This document shows, piece by piece, positions 16,793 to 26,301 of a stretch of DNA of 64,000 bases; position 1 is the first letter of the stretch, and each line of letters starts with the position of its first letter. Below the pieces are notes generated by a model. It ran no database searches and was not told where the DNA came from. It worked only from the letters and a program-made list of their open reading frames with translations. Source of the stretch: Kocuria rosea. GTDB lineage: Bacteria > Actinomycetota > Actinomycetes > Actinomycetales > Micrococcaceae. The stretch lies in NCBI RefSeq assembly GCF_023715525.1, contig NZ_JAMBOG010000006.1, positions 62,001 to 126,000 on the forward strand, in the 5' to 3' direction. The position numbers and the translations under genes are program-made.

Positions 16793-19609
16793 TCACCCGG
16801 TGTTGCGCAGCCCGGCGGACACCCCGTTGATCGTGATCAGCAGCGCCCGCTGCAGCCCCTCGTCCGGCTCCTCCCCGGCCTGCCGGATGCGGCGCAGCAG
16901 CTCCACCTGCAGGTAGGAGATCGGGTCGAGGTACTGGTCGCGGACCACGAGCGTCTGCTTGAGCGTGGGGTTGCCTCCCAGCGGCTCCTCCTCCCCGGTG
17001 AGCCGGGCCAGCTCGGCGCAGGTGAGCTCGAACTCCTCGCGGACGGCGTCGAAGACGTGGCGCAGCCGCTCGGGCACGAGCGCCCGGACGTAGTGCGCGG
17101 CGATCTCGAGGTCCGTCTTCGCCACGGTCATCTCCACGTTGGAGACCACGGAGCGGAAGAAGTGCCAGCGCTCCAGCATGGCGCGCAGGTCCTCCTCCAT
17201 CCCCGCCTCGCGCGCGGCCCGCAGCCCCGAGCCCACGCCGAACCAGCCCGGGACGATCTGCCGGGACTGGGTCCACCCGAAGACCCACGGGATGGCCCGC
17301 AGCCCCTCGATCCCCGTGTCCGACGACGGGCGCTTGGCCGGGCGGGAGCCGATGTTCAGGGCCCCGAGCTGCTCCACGGGGGTCGCGGCCACGAAGTACT
17401 CGGGCAGGTCGGGGTCCTCCACGAGGCCGCGGTAGGCGGCGAAGGCGGCGTCGCTGACGGCGTCCATCACCTCGCCCCACCGGTCCAGCTCCTCCTCCGT
17501 GGAGCGCGGGTCCTGGTGCAGGGCGGTCGCGCGCAGCACCGCGGCCAGGGACAGCTCGAGGTTCTCGCGGGCCAGCGCGGGCAGGGAGTACTTGTCGCTG
17601 ATCACCTCGCCCTGCTCCGTGAACCGGATCTCCCCGGCCAGGACGCCGCTGGGCTGGGCGAGGATCGCGTCGTGGGTGGGCCCGCCGCCGCGGCCCACGG
17701 AGCCGCCGCGGCCGTGGAACAGGCGCAGCCGGACCCCGTGGCGGGCGGCGACGTCGCGCAGCCGGCGCTCCGTGCGGTGGATCTCCCACCGGCTGGTCAT
17801 CACCCCCGACTCCTTGTTGGAGTCGGAGTAGCCGAGCATGACCTCCTGGAGGTCCCCGCGCGCCCGCACCACCTGACGGTAGGCGGGGTCGGAGAGCAGC
17901 TCGTCGATCACCTCGGCGGAGCGGCGCAACTCGTGCACCGTCTCGAGCAGGGGCGCGAAGCCGATGGTGGCGCGGGCGCGCTCGCCGGTGAGGTCCACGA
18001 GCCCGGCCTCGCGGGCCAGCACCACGGGGGCCAGGATGTCGTCCGCCCCGCGGGTCATGGACACGATGTAGGTCTCCACGACCTCCTCGCCGTAGATCGC
18101 CTGTGCGCGGGCGATCTCCCGGAAGACGGCGAACGTGCGGTCGGCGTCGCCGTCCAGCTGCACGGCCCCGGTGGCGAGCCCGGGAGGGGCGAGCGGTCGG
18201 CGCCCGGCCAGCTCCCCCGAGAGCACCCGTGAGCGCCCGGCCCGGTCGAGCTCCGCGTACGGCCGGTCCAGCTCCCCGAGCCGGTCGAGGAGCTGGCCCA
18301 CGGCCTCGTGGTGGGCGTCGGCGTGCTCGCGCACGTCCAGCGTGGCCAGGGCCAGGCCGAACCCGGCGATGGTGCGGGTGGCGGCCGCGAGGGACCCTCC
18401 GGCGGCGAGCTCCCCCGCGTGCCGGCGCAGGGAGCGCGCCACCACGCCGAGGTCCTCGAGCAGCTCGGCCGTGGTGCGGTAATCCCGGCCCGGCTCGTGG
18501 GCGGTCTCCTCGGCGAACCGGCGGCGGGTGTTGAGCAACTTGGCCTTGATGCACGTGAGCTTCAGCCGGTACGGCTCCTGCGTGTTGAGCTCCAGCACCC
18601 GCGGGTCCAGGCCGGGCAGGTGCGCCACGTCCTCCGTCAGGGACGCCAGCAGCTCGGGCTCCACGTCGACGATCGCGGTGGAGGAGGACAGCCGGGACAC
18701 CAGCACGTCGAGGAAGCCCAGGGCGACGTCGACGGCGGCCTGCCCCTGCAGCTGCAGCACCCGGCGGGTGATCTCCGGGGTGACGTTGGGGTTGCCGTCG
18801 CGGTCCCCGCCGATCCAGGAGCCGAAGCGCAGCGGCGGGATCCCCGCCGGCAGCGCCACGTCGTGCTGTCCGAGCAGGTCCTCGAGGTCGGCGAGCAGCA
18901 CAGGCATGGTCTCGGTGAGCACCTCCCGCAGGTAGTAGAGGGCGTTGCGGGCCTCGTCCAGCGGGGTGGGGCGGTTCTGGCGCAGCTCGTCCGTCTGCCA
19001 CAGGAGCTCGATGAGCTCCGCGAGGCGCCGGTCCTGGCGGCGGCGGGCCGCGGAGCCCTCGGGCGGGCTCTGCGCCAGGAGGTCGGAGAGGTGGCGGATC
19101 TTGGTCAGCACCGACCGGCGGGAGGCCTCGGTGGGGTGGGCGGTGAACACCGGGCGCACGTCGAGGCGGTCGACGGCCGCCCGCAGCGTCCCGGGCCCGG
19201 CCTCCCGGACGACGTCGGCGACGGCGGCGGCGAGCCACCCGTCCTCCTCGGGGCGCTGCTCGAGCAGGCGCACCCGGTGCACCTGCTCGGCCGCGTTGGC
19301 GAGGTGGAAGTAGTGGGCGAAGGCCCGCACCAGGTCGGTGGCCTGCTCCAGCGGCAGCGACCCGAGCAGCTCGCGCACGCGGCGGGCGGCGTCGTCTCCC
19401 GGGGAGGCCTTCGCCTCCTTGGTGAGCAGGCGGACCTGCTCCACCAGCTCGAGCAGCTCCGGGCCGCGCTGGCGCACCAGGGTCTCGCCCAGCAGGGTGC
19501 TGATCCGCCGGACGTCCGCGCGCAGCGGCGCGTCGATGACGTGCGCGTCGGCGACCTGGGCGTCGGTCCGGTCCTCGGTGGGGGCGGCGGTGCGGTGGTG
19601 CTGGGTCAT
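16793..19609 (-). CDS. ppc: Phosphoenolpyruvate carboxylase
   Basis: A 938-residue PEP carboxylase that makes oxaloacetate from PEP and bicarbonate to refill the TCA cycle. Present are FTAHPTEA (catalytic His), [25 protein letters not shown] (flexible phosphate-binding loop), RPAKR, and [13 protein letters not shown]. The protein ends with the family's conserved C-terminal NTG, so it is complete. The ATG at 19607-19609 gives the usual length. It converges with the GH26 gene, with only 13 bases between the stops. Confidence 0.97.
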   Translation of the reverse strand: MTQHHRTAAPTEDRTDAQVADAHVIDAPLRADVRRISTLLGETLVRQRGPELLELVEQVRLLTKEAKASPGDDAARRVRELLGSLPLEQATDLVRAFAHYFHLANAAEQVHRVRLLEQRPEEDGWLAAAVADVVREAGPGTLRAAVDRLDVRPVFTAHPTEASRRSVLTKIRHLSDLLAQSPPEGSAARRRQDRRLAELIELLWQTDELRQNRPTPLDEARNALYYLREVLTETMPVLLADLEDLLGQHDVALPAGIPPLRFGSWIGGDRDGNPNVTPEITRRVLQLQGQAAVDVALGFLDVLVSRLSSSTAIVDVEPELLASLTEDVAHLPGLDPRVLELNTQEPYRLKLTCIKAKLLNTRRRFAEETAHEPGRDYRTTAELLEDLGVVARSLRRHAGELAAGGSLAAATRTIAGFGLALATLDVREHADAHHEAVGQLLDRLGELDRPYAELDRAGRSRVLSGELAGRRPLAPPGLATGAVQLDGDADRTFAVFREIARAQAIYGEEVVETYIVSMTRGADDILAPVVLAREAGLVDLTGERARATIGFAPLLETVHELRRSAEVIDELLSDPAYRQVVRARGDLQEVMLGYSDSNKESGVMTSRWEIHRTERRLRDVAARHGVRLRLFHGRGGSVGRGGGPTHDAILAQPSGVLAGEIRFTEQGEVISDKYSLPALARENLELSLAAVLRATALHQDPRSTEEELDRWGEVMDAVSDAAFAAYRGLVEDPDLPEYFVAATPVEQLGALNIGSRPAKRPSSDTGIEGLRAIPWVFGWTQSRQIVPGWFGVGSGLRAAREAGMEEDLRAMLERWHFFRSVVSNVEMTVAKTDLEIAAHYVRALVPERLRHVFDAVREEFELTCAELARLTGEEEPLGGNPTLKQTLVVRDQYLDPISYLQVELLRRIRQAGEEPDEGLQRALLITINGVSAGLRNTG

Positions 19610-19691
19610 GGTCGACAGCTCCTGCCTGGACGGTCGGCGGCGTTCCCGCGCACGACCGTCGGCCGGTCGCGCCGTCGGTGCCTTGCGCCAC

Positions 19692-19697
19692 AGACTA
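19692..19697 (-). promoter_or_regulatory. Candidate -10 box (TAGTCT) for ppc
   Basis: Read on the minus strand this is TAGTCT, 83 bases before the ppc start, in the 233-bp region shared with the divergent membrane protein gene. That gene has its own candidate, TAGGTT at 19792-19797. Confidence 0.35.
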
Positions 19698-19842
19698 CCC
19701 CGGTGCCGCGGCGCCGCACGGATCCGTCCCCACTGTGGCACGCACCGGGGAGCACACCGGGAAAACCCGTGCCGCCCCGGCGCCGGGGCGGTAGGTTCGG
19801 CGGTGAGCAGCACCGTCCGCCCCGCTCCAGGAGGCACCCGCC

Positions 19843-20478
19843 ATGACCCAGAACCCCGACGGCGCTCCGGACCCCGGCTTCCAGGGCCCCGGCTTCCAGG
19901 GCCCCGGTGCCCCGCGGCCGCCCGGCGGCGGGCAGCCGCCGCTCCACCCCGGCGGTCCACCGCCCCAGCACCCCGGCGGGCAGCGGCCCTACCACCCCGG
20001 GGGCGGACGGCCCCCGCAGTGGAGCGGCCCGGGCGGGCCGACGGTCCCGCCGCGGCCGCCGATGACCGGCCCGCTGCGGCTGCTGCTGAAGCTGACCCTC
20101 GTGTCCTTCGCGGTGGGCGTGCTCAACAGCGTCGTGGAGACCCTCGCGGGGCCCACGCTCCCGGGCACGGAGGGCATGGGCCCGGCGGTGGGGACGCCGG
20201 GGGGCGGGCTGGTCGCCATCGCCCTGGTGATGGGGCTGGTGCTGACCGCCGGGCTCTACGCGCTGGTGTACTTCCCGCTGCGCGACCAGCGGCAGTGGGG
20301 CTGGGTCCTGGGCCTCGTGTTCTGCTCGCTGGCCGTCCTCGGCGACGCGTTCAGCCTGGTGCTGCAGCTCGTGGGCGGGCACCTGCTGCCCGGCCTGACC
20401 ACGCTCGTGCTCGTGGGGGTCAACGTCGCGTGGCTCGCGGTCGCGAGCAGGCCCGGGGTCCGGGCGGCGCTGCGCTGA
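19843..20478 (+). CDS. Small membrane protein with Pro/Gly-rich N-terminus
   Basis: A 211-residue protein of unknown function. Residues 1-75 are cytoplasmic-looking low-complexity sequence with repeats such as [10 protein letters not shown] and HPGG. Four hydrophobic helices follow (about 78-100, 120-142, 150-175, 180-200). Actinobacterial membrane proteins often carry such proline-rich tails. ATG with GGAGG upstream. It is divergent from ppc and convergent with the phosphoribosyltransferase. Confidence 0.75.
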   Translation: MTQNPDGAPDPGFQGPGFQGPGAPRPPGGGQPPLHPGGPPPQHPGGQRPYHPGGGRPPQWSGPGGPTVPPRPPMTGPLRLLLKLTLVSFAVGVLNSVVETLAGPTLPGTEGMGPAVGTPGGGLVAIALVMGLVLTAGLYALVYFPLRDQRQWGWVLGLVFCSLAVLGDAFSLVLQLVGGHLLPGLTTLVLVGVNVAWLAVASRPGVRAALR

Positions 20479-20499
20479 GCGGGCCCCGGGGACGGAGCG

Positions 20500-21003
20500 C
20501 TAGGACCCCGCCGTGATGGGCGGAGCGGCGGACCAGGGGAAGACGATCCACTCGTCGGTGGCCTTCCACACGTAGTCCGGCTCGATGACGGAGCGGGGCT
20601 TGCTGTAGATCACCGCGGAGCGCGCCTCGGCGCCGAAGCCGCGCAGCAGCTCGAGGACGAGCGCGAGGGTGCGCCCGGAGTCGGCGACGTCGTCGACGAC
20701 GAGCAGCTTCTGCCCGGTGATGGACTCGGTGTCGAGCATCGGGGCCAGCAGCACCGGGTCGGGCAGGGTCTGGTGCACGTCGGTGTAGAACTCCACGTTG
20801 ATCGCGTCGGAGAGCTTGACCCCCATCGCGTAGGAGAGGGCCCCCGCCGGCAGGAGGCCGCCGCGGGCCACCGCGATGATGATGTCCGGGACGAAGCCGC
20901 TGTCCACGACGCTCCGGGCGAGCTCCTGGGTCGCCTCGCCGAAGCGCTCCCAGGTCAGGATCTCCTTGCCCTCGAGCTCGAGGGCATCCGCGTGATAAGC
21001 CAT
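20500..21003 (-). CDS. Purine phosphoribosyltransferase (xanthine/hypoxanthine type)
   Basis: A 167-residue type I phosphoribosyltransferase for purine salvage in the cytoplasm. The PRPP-binding loop is LLVVDDVADSGRTLA (about residues 98-112), and DIIIAVARGGLLPAGAL is the upstream loop that typifies xanthine/guanine-type enzymes. The N-terminal ILTWERFGEATQELA is typical of actinobacterial members. The start MAYHADAL is preferred over an upstream in-frame methionine, because a TAGCCT -10 box ends seven bases before it, making the mRNA leaderless. Confidence 0.85.
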   Translation of the reverse strand: MAYHADALELEGKEILTWERFGEATQELARSVVDSGFVPDIIIAVARGGLLPAGALSYAMGVKLSDAINVEFYTDVHQTLPDPVLLAPMLDTESITGQKLLVVDDVADSGRTLALVLELLRGFGAEARSAVIYSKPRSVIEPDYVWKATDEWIVFPWSAAPPITAGS

Positions 21004-21010
21004 GCGCCTC

Positions 21011-21016
21011 AGGCTA
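21011..21016 (-). promoter_or_regulatory. -10 box (TAGCCT) implying a leaderless transcript
   Basis: On the minus strand TAGCCT ends seven bases before the ATG of the phosphoribosyltransferase. That is the normal distance from -10 box to transcription start, so the mRNA should begin at or near the start codon. Confidence 0.45.
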
Positions 21017-21128
21017 CCCGAGCCGCGGGGGGTGCCCCTGCCGGTGGAGGATTGCACCCCGAAGCAGTAAGTTTGCTGATCGGATCCTCCGCGGCCTCCT
21101 GTGCCGCGACCGAACAGAGAGGGGCACC

Positions 21129-21704
21129 ATGCGCGAGCACCGCGCCGAGGGCCGCACGGCCCTGCTGGTCATCGACATGCAGAACTCCTACTTCGACTTC
21201 CCCGAGCTCGAGGAGCAGCGCGAGTCCGTGACGGAGAAGGCCAACGAGCTGATCCGCTGCGCCCGCGGCGCCGGCTGCCCGATCCTGCTGATCCGCACCC
21301 AGCACGAGCGGGACCGCTCCACCTGGACGGTCAACATGCAGGACGACGACCAGGGCTTCGCCTACCCCGGCACGGAGCAGGCCGAGTACGTCGCCGGCCT
21401 CGACACCGAGGACGGGGTGGGCCTCGTCAAGACGCGCGACAGCGCGTTCTTCGACACGGACCTCGCGGCGCGGCTGCGCAATCTCGGCGTGAGTCACCTC
21501 GTGCTGTGCGGGATCTCGACGCACAGCTGCGTGGCCCAGACCGCGATCGACGCGTTCGCCCACAACTTCCGCGCCGCCGTGGCCCGGGACGCGGTCGCCT
21601 CCGAGAACCCGGACCTCTCCCGGGCGCTGCTCGCCTTCCTCGAGGACGAGATGCGCCAGGACGTCCTGCACCAGGCCGACGCCCTGGCCCGGCTGGAGGG
21701 CTGA
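21129..21704 (+). CDS. Isochorismatase-family cysteine hydrolase
   Basis: A 191-residue hydrolase of the isochorismatase/nicotinamidase superfamily. The catalytic triad is visible as Asp16 (VIDMQN), Lys101 (LVKTRDSAF) and Cys134 (STHSCVAQTA), with the expected cis-peptide region GIST just before the cysteine. Members cleave nicotinamide, carbamates, ureides or isochorismate, and the substrate is not evident here. ATG with a GAGAGGGG ribosome site. It stands alone, divergent from the phosphoribosyltransferase gene. Confidence 0.85.
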   Translation: MREHRAEGRTALLVIDMQNSYFDFPELEEQRESVTEKANELIRCARGAGCPILLIRTQHERDRSTWTVNMQDDDQGFAYPGTEQAEYVAGLDTEDGVGLVKTRDSAFFDTDLAARLRNLGVSHLVLCGISTHSCVAQTAIDAFAHNFRAAVARDAVASENPDLSRALLAFLEDEMRQDVLHQADALARLEG

Positions 21705-21864
21705 GCCCCGCAGCGCCCCCCGGCCCGATGTGACACGGTGCGTCGTGCCGGTGCGCCCCGTGCCCGCCGCCCGCGACGGCGGCGGGCACGGGTGCCACAG
21801 GGTTTTCTCAAGTGTGCTTTCGCATATTCACGCTGTCAGCACCATCGCTTCTTGAGGAGACATC

Positions 21865-23829
21865 ATGAGCACCTCCACCGGTCCCCGCGGGCTGCGGCGG
21901 GATCCACCACGGCGTTCTCGCGGTCGCCGCACCGTCGCCGCGTCCGTCGCCCTCCTGCTCGGCGCCACCGGAGTCAGTGCGTCGATCGCCGCCACCGAGG
22001 TCACCCAGCGCAACCCGGGCGGCCTGACCGCCGTGGGGCCCGTGAACACCGACCACGGGTACCCCGCCTGGTACGAGGACCGCACCAAGACCCGGACCGA
22101 GCTGTGCCTGGACGCCGACAACCCGCTGTGCGGCTTCCTGCCCGGAGACGTCCCCGATCCGGCGAAGCCCATCTCCTTCCCGGGCAACTTCCCCGGGGAG
22201 GCGTTCTACATGCTGGCCGGGTCCGAGCTGGAGCTGCCCGGCGGGGGCCGGGCGGTGCTCGTCCTGGCCCTGGAGGCCGCCTTCGCCAACGAGAACCCGA
22301 TCCCCGGGGACCAGGTCGTCTTCGCCCGTCAGCGCATCACCGTCAGGGACGCCCCGCCCAACACCACCCTGACGTTCACGCATCCCTACGGCACGATGAC
22401 CATCGACACCGACGCCGAGGGCGCGGGCAAGCTGGTGGAGGACGTCTCGCCGGCCATCGGGAACTTCCAGACGCCCCTGAAGGGCGATGTCGGTCCGTTC
22501 CTGAAGTGGGACAGCGGCGCCCCCGAGGGCTACCTCGGCAACCCGGACGTGGAGCACACCATCACGGGCAGCCCGTTCGGCACCAACTTCTTCTCGGTGA
22601 GCGGTGGCGGTCTGGACGTCAGGAACGACCTGTTCTCCGTGATGGGCAAGATCTCAACCAACACCGGGGTGCAGACCGACCGGGCGGTCGTCAACGGGGA
22701 GTACATCGACGTCTTCGCCACCAGCCGCGGGGACCAGCTCGAGGTGGCCGGCCAGGACGGCGTGTTCGAGACCACCCCCATGGAGAAGGAGGACGGGGAC
22801 TCGGAGCGCGCCTACGCCCGCATCAAGTTCACCGGGGCCGCGCCGGCGAGCGTGACGGTCCGGAACCTCGGCGACAAACCGGTCAGCAGCAGCCAGGTCG
22901 CCGTCACCGACGTCTCGGTCGCCACGGCCGCCACCTACGACGGCACCGCACTGACCGTGGAGGCGACGTCGTCCTCCGGGGTCGCCCCGACGGTCGCCGG
23001 CTTCGGGAAGCTGGCCGCAACGGGCACCGCGAACGTCTTCAAGGCCTCGTTCAACACCGTGGCCCCGCCGGTGGAGGTCACGGTCTCCACCTCGGAGACG
23101 AGCAAGGCCACGGTGCCCGTCGGTGTGACCGGCGGCGCGGCCAGCCCGGTCGGCGAGGACCCGATCGCCCCGCAGCCGGACCCGGGCCCCGTCACCGAGG
23201 GCACGACCCCGGACAACCCGGGCACCGGTGACCCCGCCCCGGTGGAGCAGCCGGCGGCGACCGCGGCCGTGGCGGCCCTGCCGGGCTCGGTGGCCCGCGG
23301 CATGCCTGCGGAGCTGGACGGCTCCGGTTCGGTGAACGCGACCGCGTACGAGTGGTCGCAGGTGAGCGGACCCACCGTGACGTTCAGCAGCAAGACCGTG
23401 GCCAAGCCCAAGGTCACCGTGCCGTTCTTCACAGCCACCTCCGCTACGGCACCCGCCGCACTGGACCAGGACCCGGTGCTCCAGCTGGTGGTCACCAACG
23501 CCGCCGGGGTGAGGAGCGCACCGGCGACGGTCACGCTGAAGAGCGATGACCGGGTGAGCGTCGCGGCGACCTCCCGGCACCGCGTGGGCAAGGAGTTGCG
23601 CCTCACCGGCACAGCACTCGTGCCCGGCGCCCCGGCCCTGCTGAACCCCGCCTCGCAGGTCAACATCTACAACACCACCTCGGGCAGGCCTGTCAAGATC
23701 GCCTCCGTGCCGGTGGACTCCCTGGGCAACTGGGAGTACCGGGCCAAGCCGGGGCCCGGCCAGCGCATCTCCAGCGTGCTGGTGCAGTCCACGCGCGGCG
23801 GGGAGGCCAGGGGGGTGGTCGCCGGATAA
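21865..23829 (+). CDS. Large secreted protein of unknown function with a PKD-like domain
   Basis: A 654-residue exported protein. An arginine-rich N-region and hydrophobic core (residues about 20-42) form the signal peptide. Residues about 50-320 have no recognised fold; their two cysteines, in ELCLDADNPLCGF, could form a disulfide. A threonine/valine-rich beta region follows, then a Pro/Asp/Thr linker (about 430-465) and a PKD/Ig-like module with ELDGSGSVNATAYEWSQVSG. There is no anchor or sorting motif. The ATG follows TTGAGGAG by 7 bases. The gene converges with the heme peroxidase and may be its extracellular partner, but this rests on position only. Confidence 0.75.
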   Translation: MSTSTGPRGLRRDPPRRSRGRRTVAASVALLLGATGVSASIAATEVTQRNPGGLTAVGPVNTDHGYPAWYEDRTKTRTELCLDADNPLCGFLPGDVPDPAKPISFPGNFPGEAFYMLAGSELELPGGGRAVLVLALEAAFANENPIPGDQVVFARQRITVRDAPPNTTLTFTHPYGTMTIDTDAEGAGKLVEDVSPAIGNFQTPLKGDVGPFLKWDSGAPEGYLGNPDVEHTITGSPFGTNFFSVSGGGLDVRNDLFSVMGKISTNTGVQTDRAVVNGEYIDVFATSRGDQLEVAGQDGVFETTPMEKEDGDSERAYARIKFTGAAPASVTVRNLGDKPVSSSQVAVTDVSVATAATYDGTALTVEATSSSGVAPTVAGFGKLAATGTANVFKASFNTVAPPVEVTVSTSETSKATVPVGVTGGAASPVGEDPIAPQPDPGPVTEGTTPDNPGTGDPAPVEQPAATAAVAALPGSVARGMPAELDGSGSVNATAYEWSQVSGPTVTFSSKTVAKPKVTVPFFTATSATAPAALDQDPVLQLVVTNAAGVRSAPATVTLKSDDRVSVAATSRHRVGKELRLTGTALVPGAPALLNPASQVNIYNTTSGRPVKIASVPVDSLGNWEYRAKPGPGQRISSVLVQSTRGGEARGVVAG

Positions 23830-23857
23830 GAGCAGCACAGGCAACGCCTTCTCCCCG

Positions 23858-23895
23858 GCCGGCCCGCGCTCCAGTTCCTCGGAGCGCGGGCCGGC
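23858..23895 (+). terminator. Hairpin terminator of the secreted protein gene
   Basis: A perfect 15-bp inverted repeat (arms 23858-23872 and 23881-23895, 8-nt loop) begins 28 bases after the stop codon. Confidence 0.85.
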
Positions 23896-24005
23896 GCCTG
23901 TGCGCGCCCGGTCCGCAGGATGCCCCCGTGGGCGGACGGCCTGCGCCGCCGGGCGCGCCCGGCGCCCGGGACCGCCGTGGCGGCGCCCGGGCTCCCCCAC
24001 GAGGA

Positions 24006-24034
24006 GGCCCCCGGACCTCGAGGGTCCGGGGGCC
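24006..24034 (-). terminator. Hairpin terminator of the peroxidase gene
   Basis: A perfect 12-bp inverted repeat (arms 24006-24017 and 24023-24034) with a 5-nt loop lies just beyond the stop of the minus-strand peroxidase gene. Confidence 0.8.
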
Positions 24035-24056
24035 GCGGAGCGCGCGCTCGGGGTGC

Positions 24057-25706
24057 TCAGTCCGTCTCCTCGACGTGCTCGTCCTCCGGGTGCTCGTCCT
24101 CGGGCACCTCCTCCCGCTCCGGGTCCTCGTCCTCGTTGCCGGTGGGCATGTTCTCGAGCGCCCCGGCCATCCGGAGGAAGTCGCCGCAGGCGAAGGGGGT
24201 GGCTCCCGGCGTCCACGGGGTGGCCGCGTTGAGGAACGACGAACGGTCCAGGGAGAGGACTCCCAGGATCACCTCCGCGACGATCCGCCCGCCCACGGGG
24301 CCCAGCGTCCGCCCGCCCAGCAGCTCCGCCTCCTTCAGCACGTAGAACCACAGCGGGGCCCGGCCGTTCCAGCCGGGCTCGGTCAGCCCGAGCCGGTCGT
24401 TCGAGATGGGTGCCACGCCCATGGCCCGGGCGACGTCCTGCCCGGCCGGCAGGCCGAGCCGCTTGCCGCGCAGCAGGTTGCGCTGGGCCAGGTTGAGGAT
24501 GGCGCCGTCGACGTGCTGGACCACGGTGGGTGGGAGCTCGGCCAGGGGCAGCGCCAGCTTGGTGTCGATGAGCCGGGTCAGGTTGCGGTCGTCCGGTGCG
24601 CTGACGCCGGGGAGGTCGAAGAAGTAGTTCCAGTCCGCCCGGGCGGCGGCCGGTATCGGCCGGGAGCCCCGGAGGTCGTTCGACGGCGAGCCGAAGAACG
24701 GGATCGTGACCTCGTCGTTCATCTCGTACTCGGCGCGGACCATGCTGTGCCCGAACCGGTAGGCGCCCACGGAGTACTCGACGGGCATCATGGGGCGGGC
24801 GGGATTGCCCGGCCTGTAGAACCGGCGGTCCACGGCCACCGGGCCCTTCCCGCCGGCCCCGAGCATGCTCCGCACCAGGGGCCGGCCCACGATCCGGGGC
24901 AGGAAGTCGTGGACGATCAGCCACTGGAAGTGCCAGCGGGTCAGGCGCTGCGCCTCCTGGAACGACGCCCCGGAGTCCACGAACCTGTTGTGCGCCTGGA
25001 GGAAGGCCAGGTGGAACTGGGCGATGATCAGGTTCTCGTCGTTGCGGTGGTCGCCGATGACCGCGGTCCCGTCCGCACGGCGCGGCAGGTCCGGCAGGCC
25101 GTCCGGGGTCCGGCCGATGCGCATCCTCCGCGGGTCCGCCGGGTCGTAGAGCTGGGGGTCGGCCGCCGGTCCCCGGCCGTACACGGAGCCGAGGTCGAAG
25201 AAGGGGGTGTCGAAGTTCGTGAGCCCCTTCGGGTCGAGCTCCTGCGCGGGCAGCGGCGTCCGGTCGAGGGTCATGTCGTGGTCGATGAACTGCCCCAGGT
25301 AGGCGAAGCCGGCCGGGATGTCGGGGTTGTCGAAGCCGTCGTTGCTCAGCGAGACGTCCTCCAGGGGCGGCGTCCGGTCGATCATCCGCTGGGCGAGGCC
25401 CACCAGGAGCGCGTCGTCGGGCGAGAAGGCGGGCAGCTTCGGGAACATCACCCCGAAGCGGCCCTCGGCCTTCCGGCCGACCGTGACCGCGATCCCGGAT
25501 CCCCGCAGCTCGCCCGCACCGTGCCCCGTTCCCCGGGACAGGACACCGGGCGCGGCGGCCGGGGCCGGCCGGCGCGGGGCGGCGTGGGCGCCCGTGGCGC
25601 CCACCACGGGCAGGGCGGCGAGTCCTGCGGCGAGCCCGGCGAGGGCGCCGCGGCGCGAGACGCCGGGGCGCGAGACGCCGGGGCGCGACGGGGACGAGGA
25701 TTCCAT
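24057..25706 (-). CDS. Secreted animal-type heme peroxidase
   Basis: A 549-residue member of the peroxidase-cyclooxygenase (animal heme peroxidase) superfamily. A Tat signal (VSRRGALAGLAAGLAALPVV, about residues 16-35) directs export. The distal histidine is His143 in GQFIDHDMT, the distal arginine region is GDHRNDENL near residue 220, and the proximal histidine is His320 in YRFGHSM. The C-terminal tail from about 525 is very acidic (EDEHPEDEHVEE). The N-region contains a duplicated 15-bp unit encoding RPGVS. It lies 106 bases behind the signal peptidase gene on the same strand. The substrate is unknown; bacterial relatives oxidise halides, phenols or Mn(II). Confidence 0.88.
   Translation of the reverse strand: MESSSPSRPGVSRPGVSRRGALAGLAAGLAALPVVGATGAHAAPRRPAPAAAPGVLSRGTGHGAGELRGSGIAVTVGRKAEGRFGVMFPKLPAFSPDDALLVGLAQRMIDRTPPLEDVSLSNDGFDNPDIPAGFAYLGQFIDHDMTLDRTPLPAQELDPKGLTNFDTPFFDLGSVYGRGPAADPQLYDPADPRRMRIGRTPDGLPDLPRRADGTAVIGDHRNDENLIIAQFHLAFLQAHNRFVDSGASFQEAQRLTRWHFQWLIVHDFLPRIVGRPLVRSMLGAGGKGPVAVDRRFYRPGNPARPMMPVEYSVGAYRFGHSMVRAEYEMNDEVTIPFFGSPSNDLRGSRPIPAAARADWNYFFDLPGVSAPDDRNLTRLIDTKLALPLAELPPTVVQHVDGAILNLAQRNLLRGKRLGLPAGQDVARAMGVAPISNDRLGLTEPGWNGRAPLWFYVLKEAELLGGRTLGPVGGRIVAEVILGVLSLDRSSFLNAATPWTPGATPFACGDFLRMAGALENMPTGNEDEDPEREEVPEDEHPEDEHVEETD
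25654..25683. repeat. Two tandem 15-bp units in the peroxidase signal region
   Basis: Two identical 15-bp units encode RPGVS twice, just before the twin-arginine motif of the heme peroxidase. Gain or loss of a unit keeps the frame and changes only the length of the n-region. Confidence 0.7.
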
Positions 25707-25812
25707 GGTGCTTCCTTCCGGAACGGCCCGGTCTGGCGGGCGCGGAGTTTGCTCCAGTGAATCCAGGGGTTCTTGGAAAAGTCTTGGATCCCGGACGGGC
25801 CGGGGCCGGCGG

Positions 25813-26301
25813 TCACGAGCTGCGGGGCAGCAGGACCGTCGCCTCGACGGCGGCGACGGGCACGCTGCCGTAGTCGCGGGAGTCCACGGACGGGGACCGG
25901 TTGTCCCCCAGGACGAAGACGTGGGCCGGGGGGACCGTGACGGGCCCGAACCAGGTGGCGTCGATCCGGCTGTGGTCCACGAACGGCTCGGGGACCGGGT
26001 CGCCGTCGACGACCAGGACGGAGTCCTCGATGGCCACGGTCTGCCCCTCGGCGGCCACGACCCGCTTCACGGTGGTGTGGCCGTCCTCGGGGCCGGCGAA
26101 GACCACCAGGGACCCCGGCTCCGCCCGCCGGTCCGGGGAGCCGGCCTTCAGCAGGAGCACCACGCCGCCCTCCGGCAGGGTGGGCTCCATGCTGTCGGAG
26201 CCGACGACGAGGGGCTCGACCAGCCACAGCCGGCAGCCGAGGACCGCCGCCGCGCCCAGCAGCACCGCGGCGGCCGTCCTGCGGCGGACCGGTGCGCCCA
26301 T
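25813..26301 (-). CDS. lepB: Short signal peptidase I
   Basis: A 162-residue type I signal peptidase with one N-terminal membrane helix (about 9-28). The catalytic serine is Ser37 in GSDSMEPTL and the general base is Lys79 in TVKRVVA; GDNRSPSVDSRDYG near residue 137 is the conserved box E. Its ATG overlaps the stop of the multicopper oxidase gene (ATGA at 26300-26303 read on the minus strand), so it is coupled to that gene. It is much shorter than housekeeping LepB. Its place between two exported oxidases suggests a dedicated processing enzyme, as SipW is for TasA in Bacillus. Confidence 0.88.
   Translation of the reverse strand: MGAPVRRRTAAAVLLGAAAVLGCRLWLVEPLVVGSDSMEPTLPEGGVVLLLKAGSPDRRAEPGSLVVFAGPEDGHTTVKRVVAAEGQTVAIEDSVLVVDGDPVPEPFVDHSRIDATWFGPVTVPPAHVFVLGDNRSPSVDSRDYGSVPVAAVEATVLLPRSS

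Noticed and set aside
25813-26301. Housekeeping signal peptidase
   Set aside because: It is short, coupled to the multicopper oxidase gene and away from the rplS-rnhB neighbourhood usual for the main lepB of actinobacteria; a dedicated enzyme fits better, though this is not proven.
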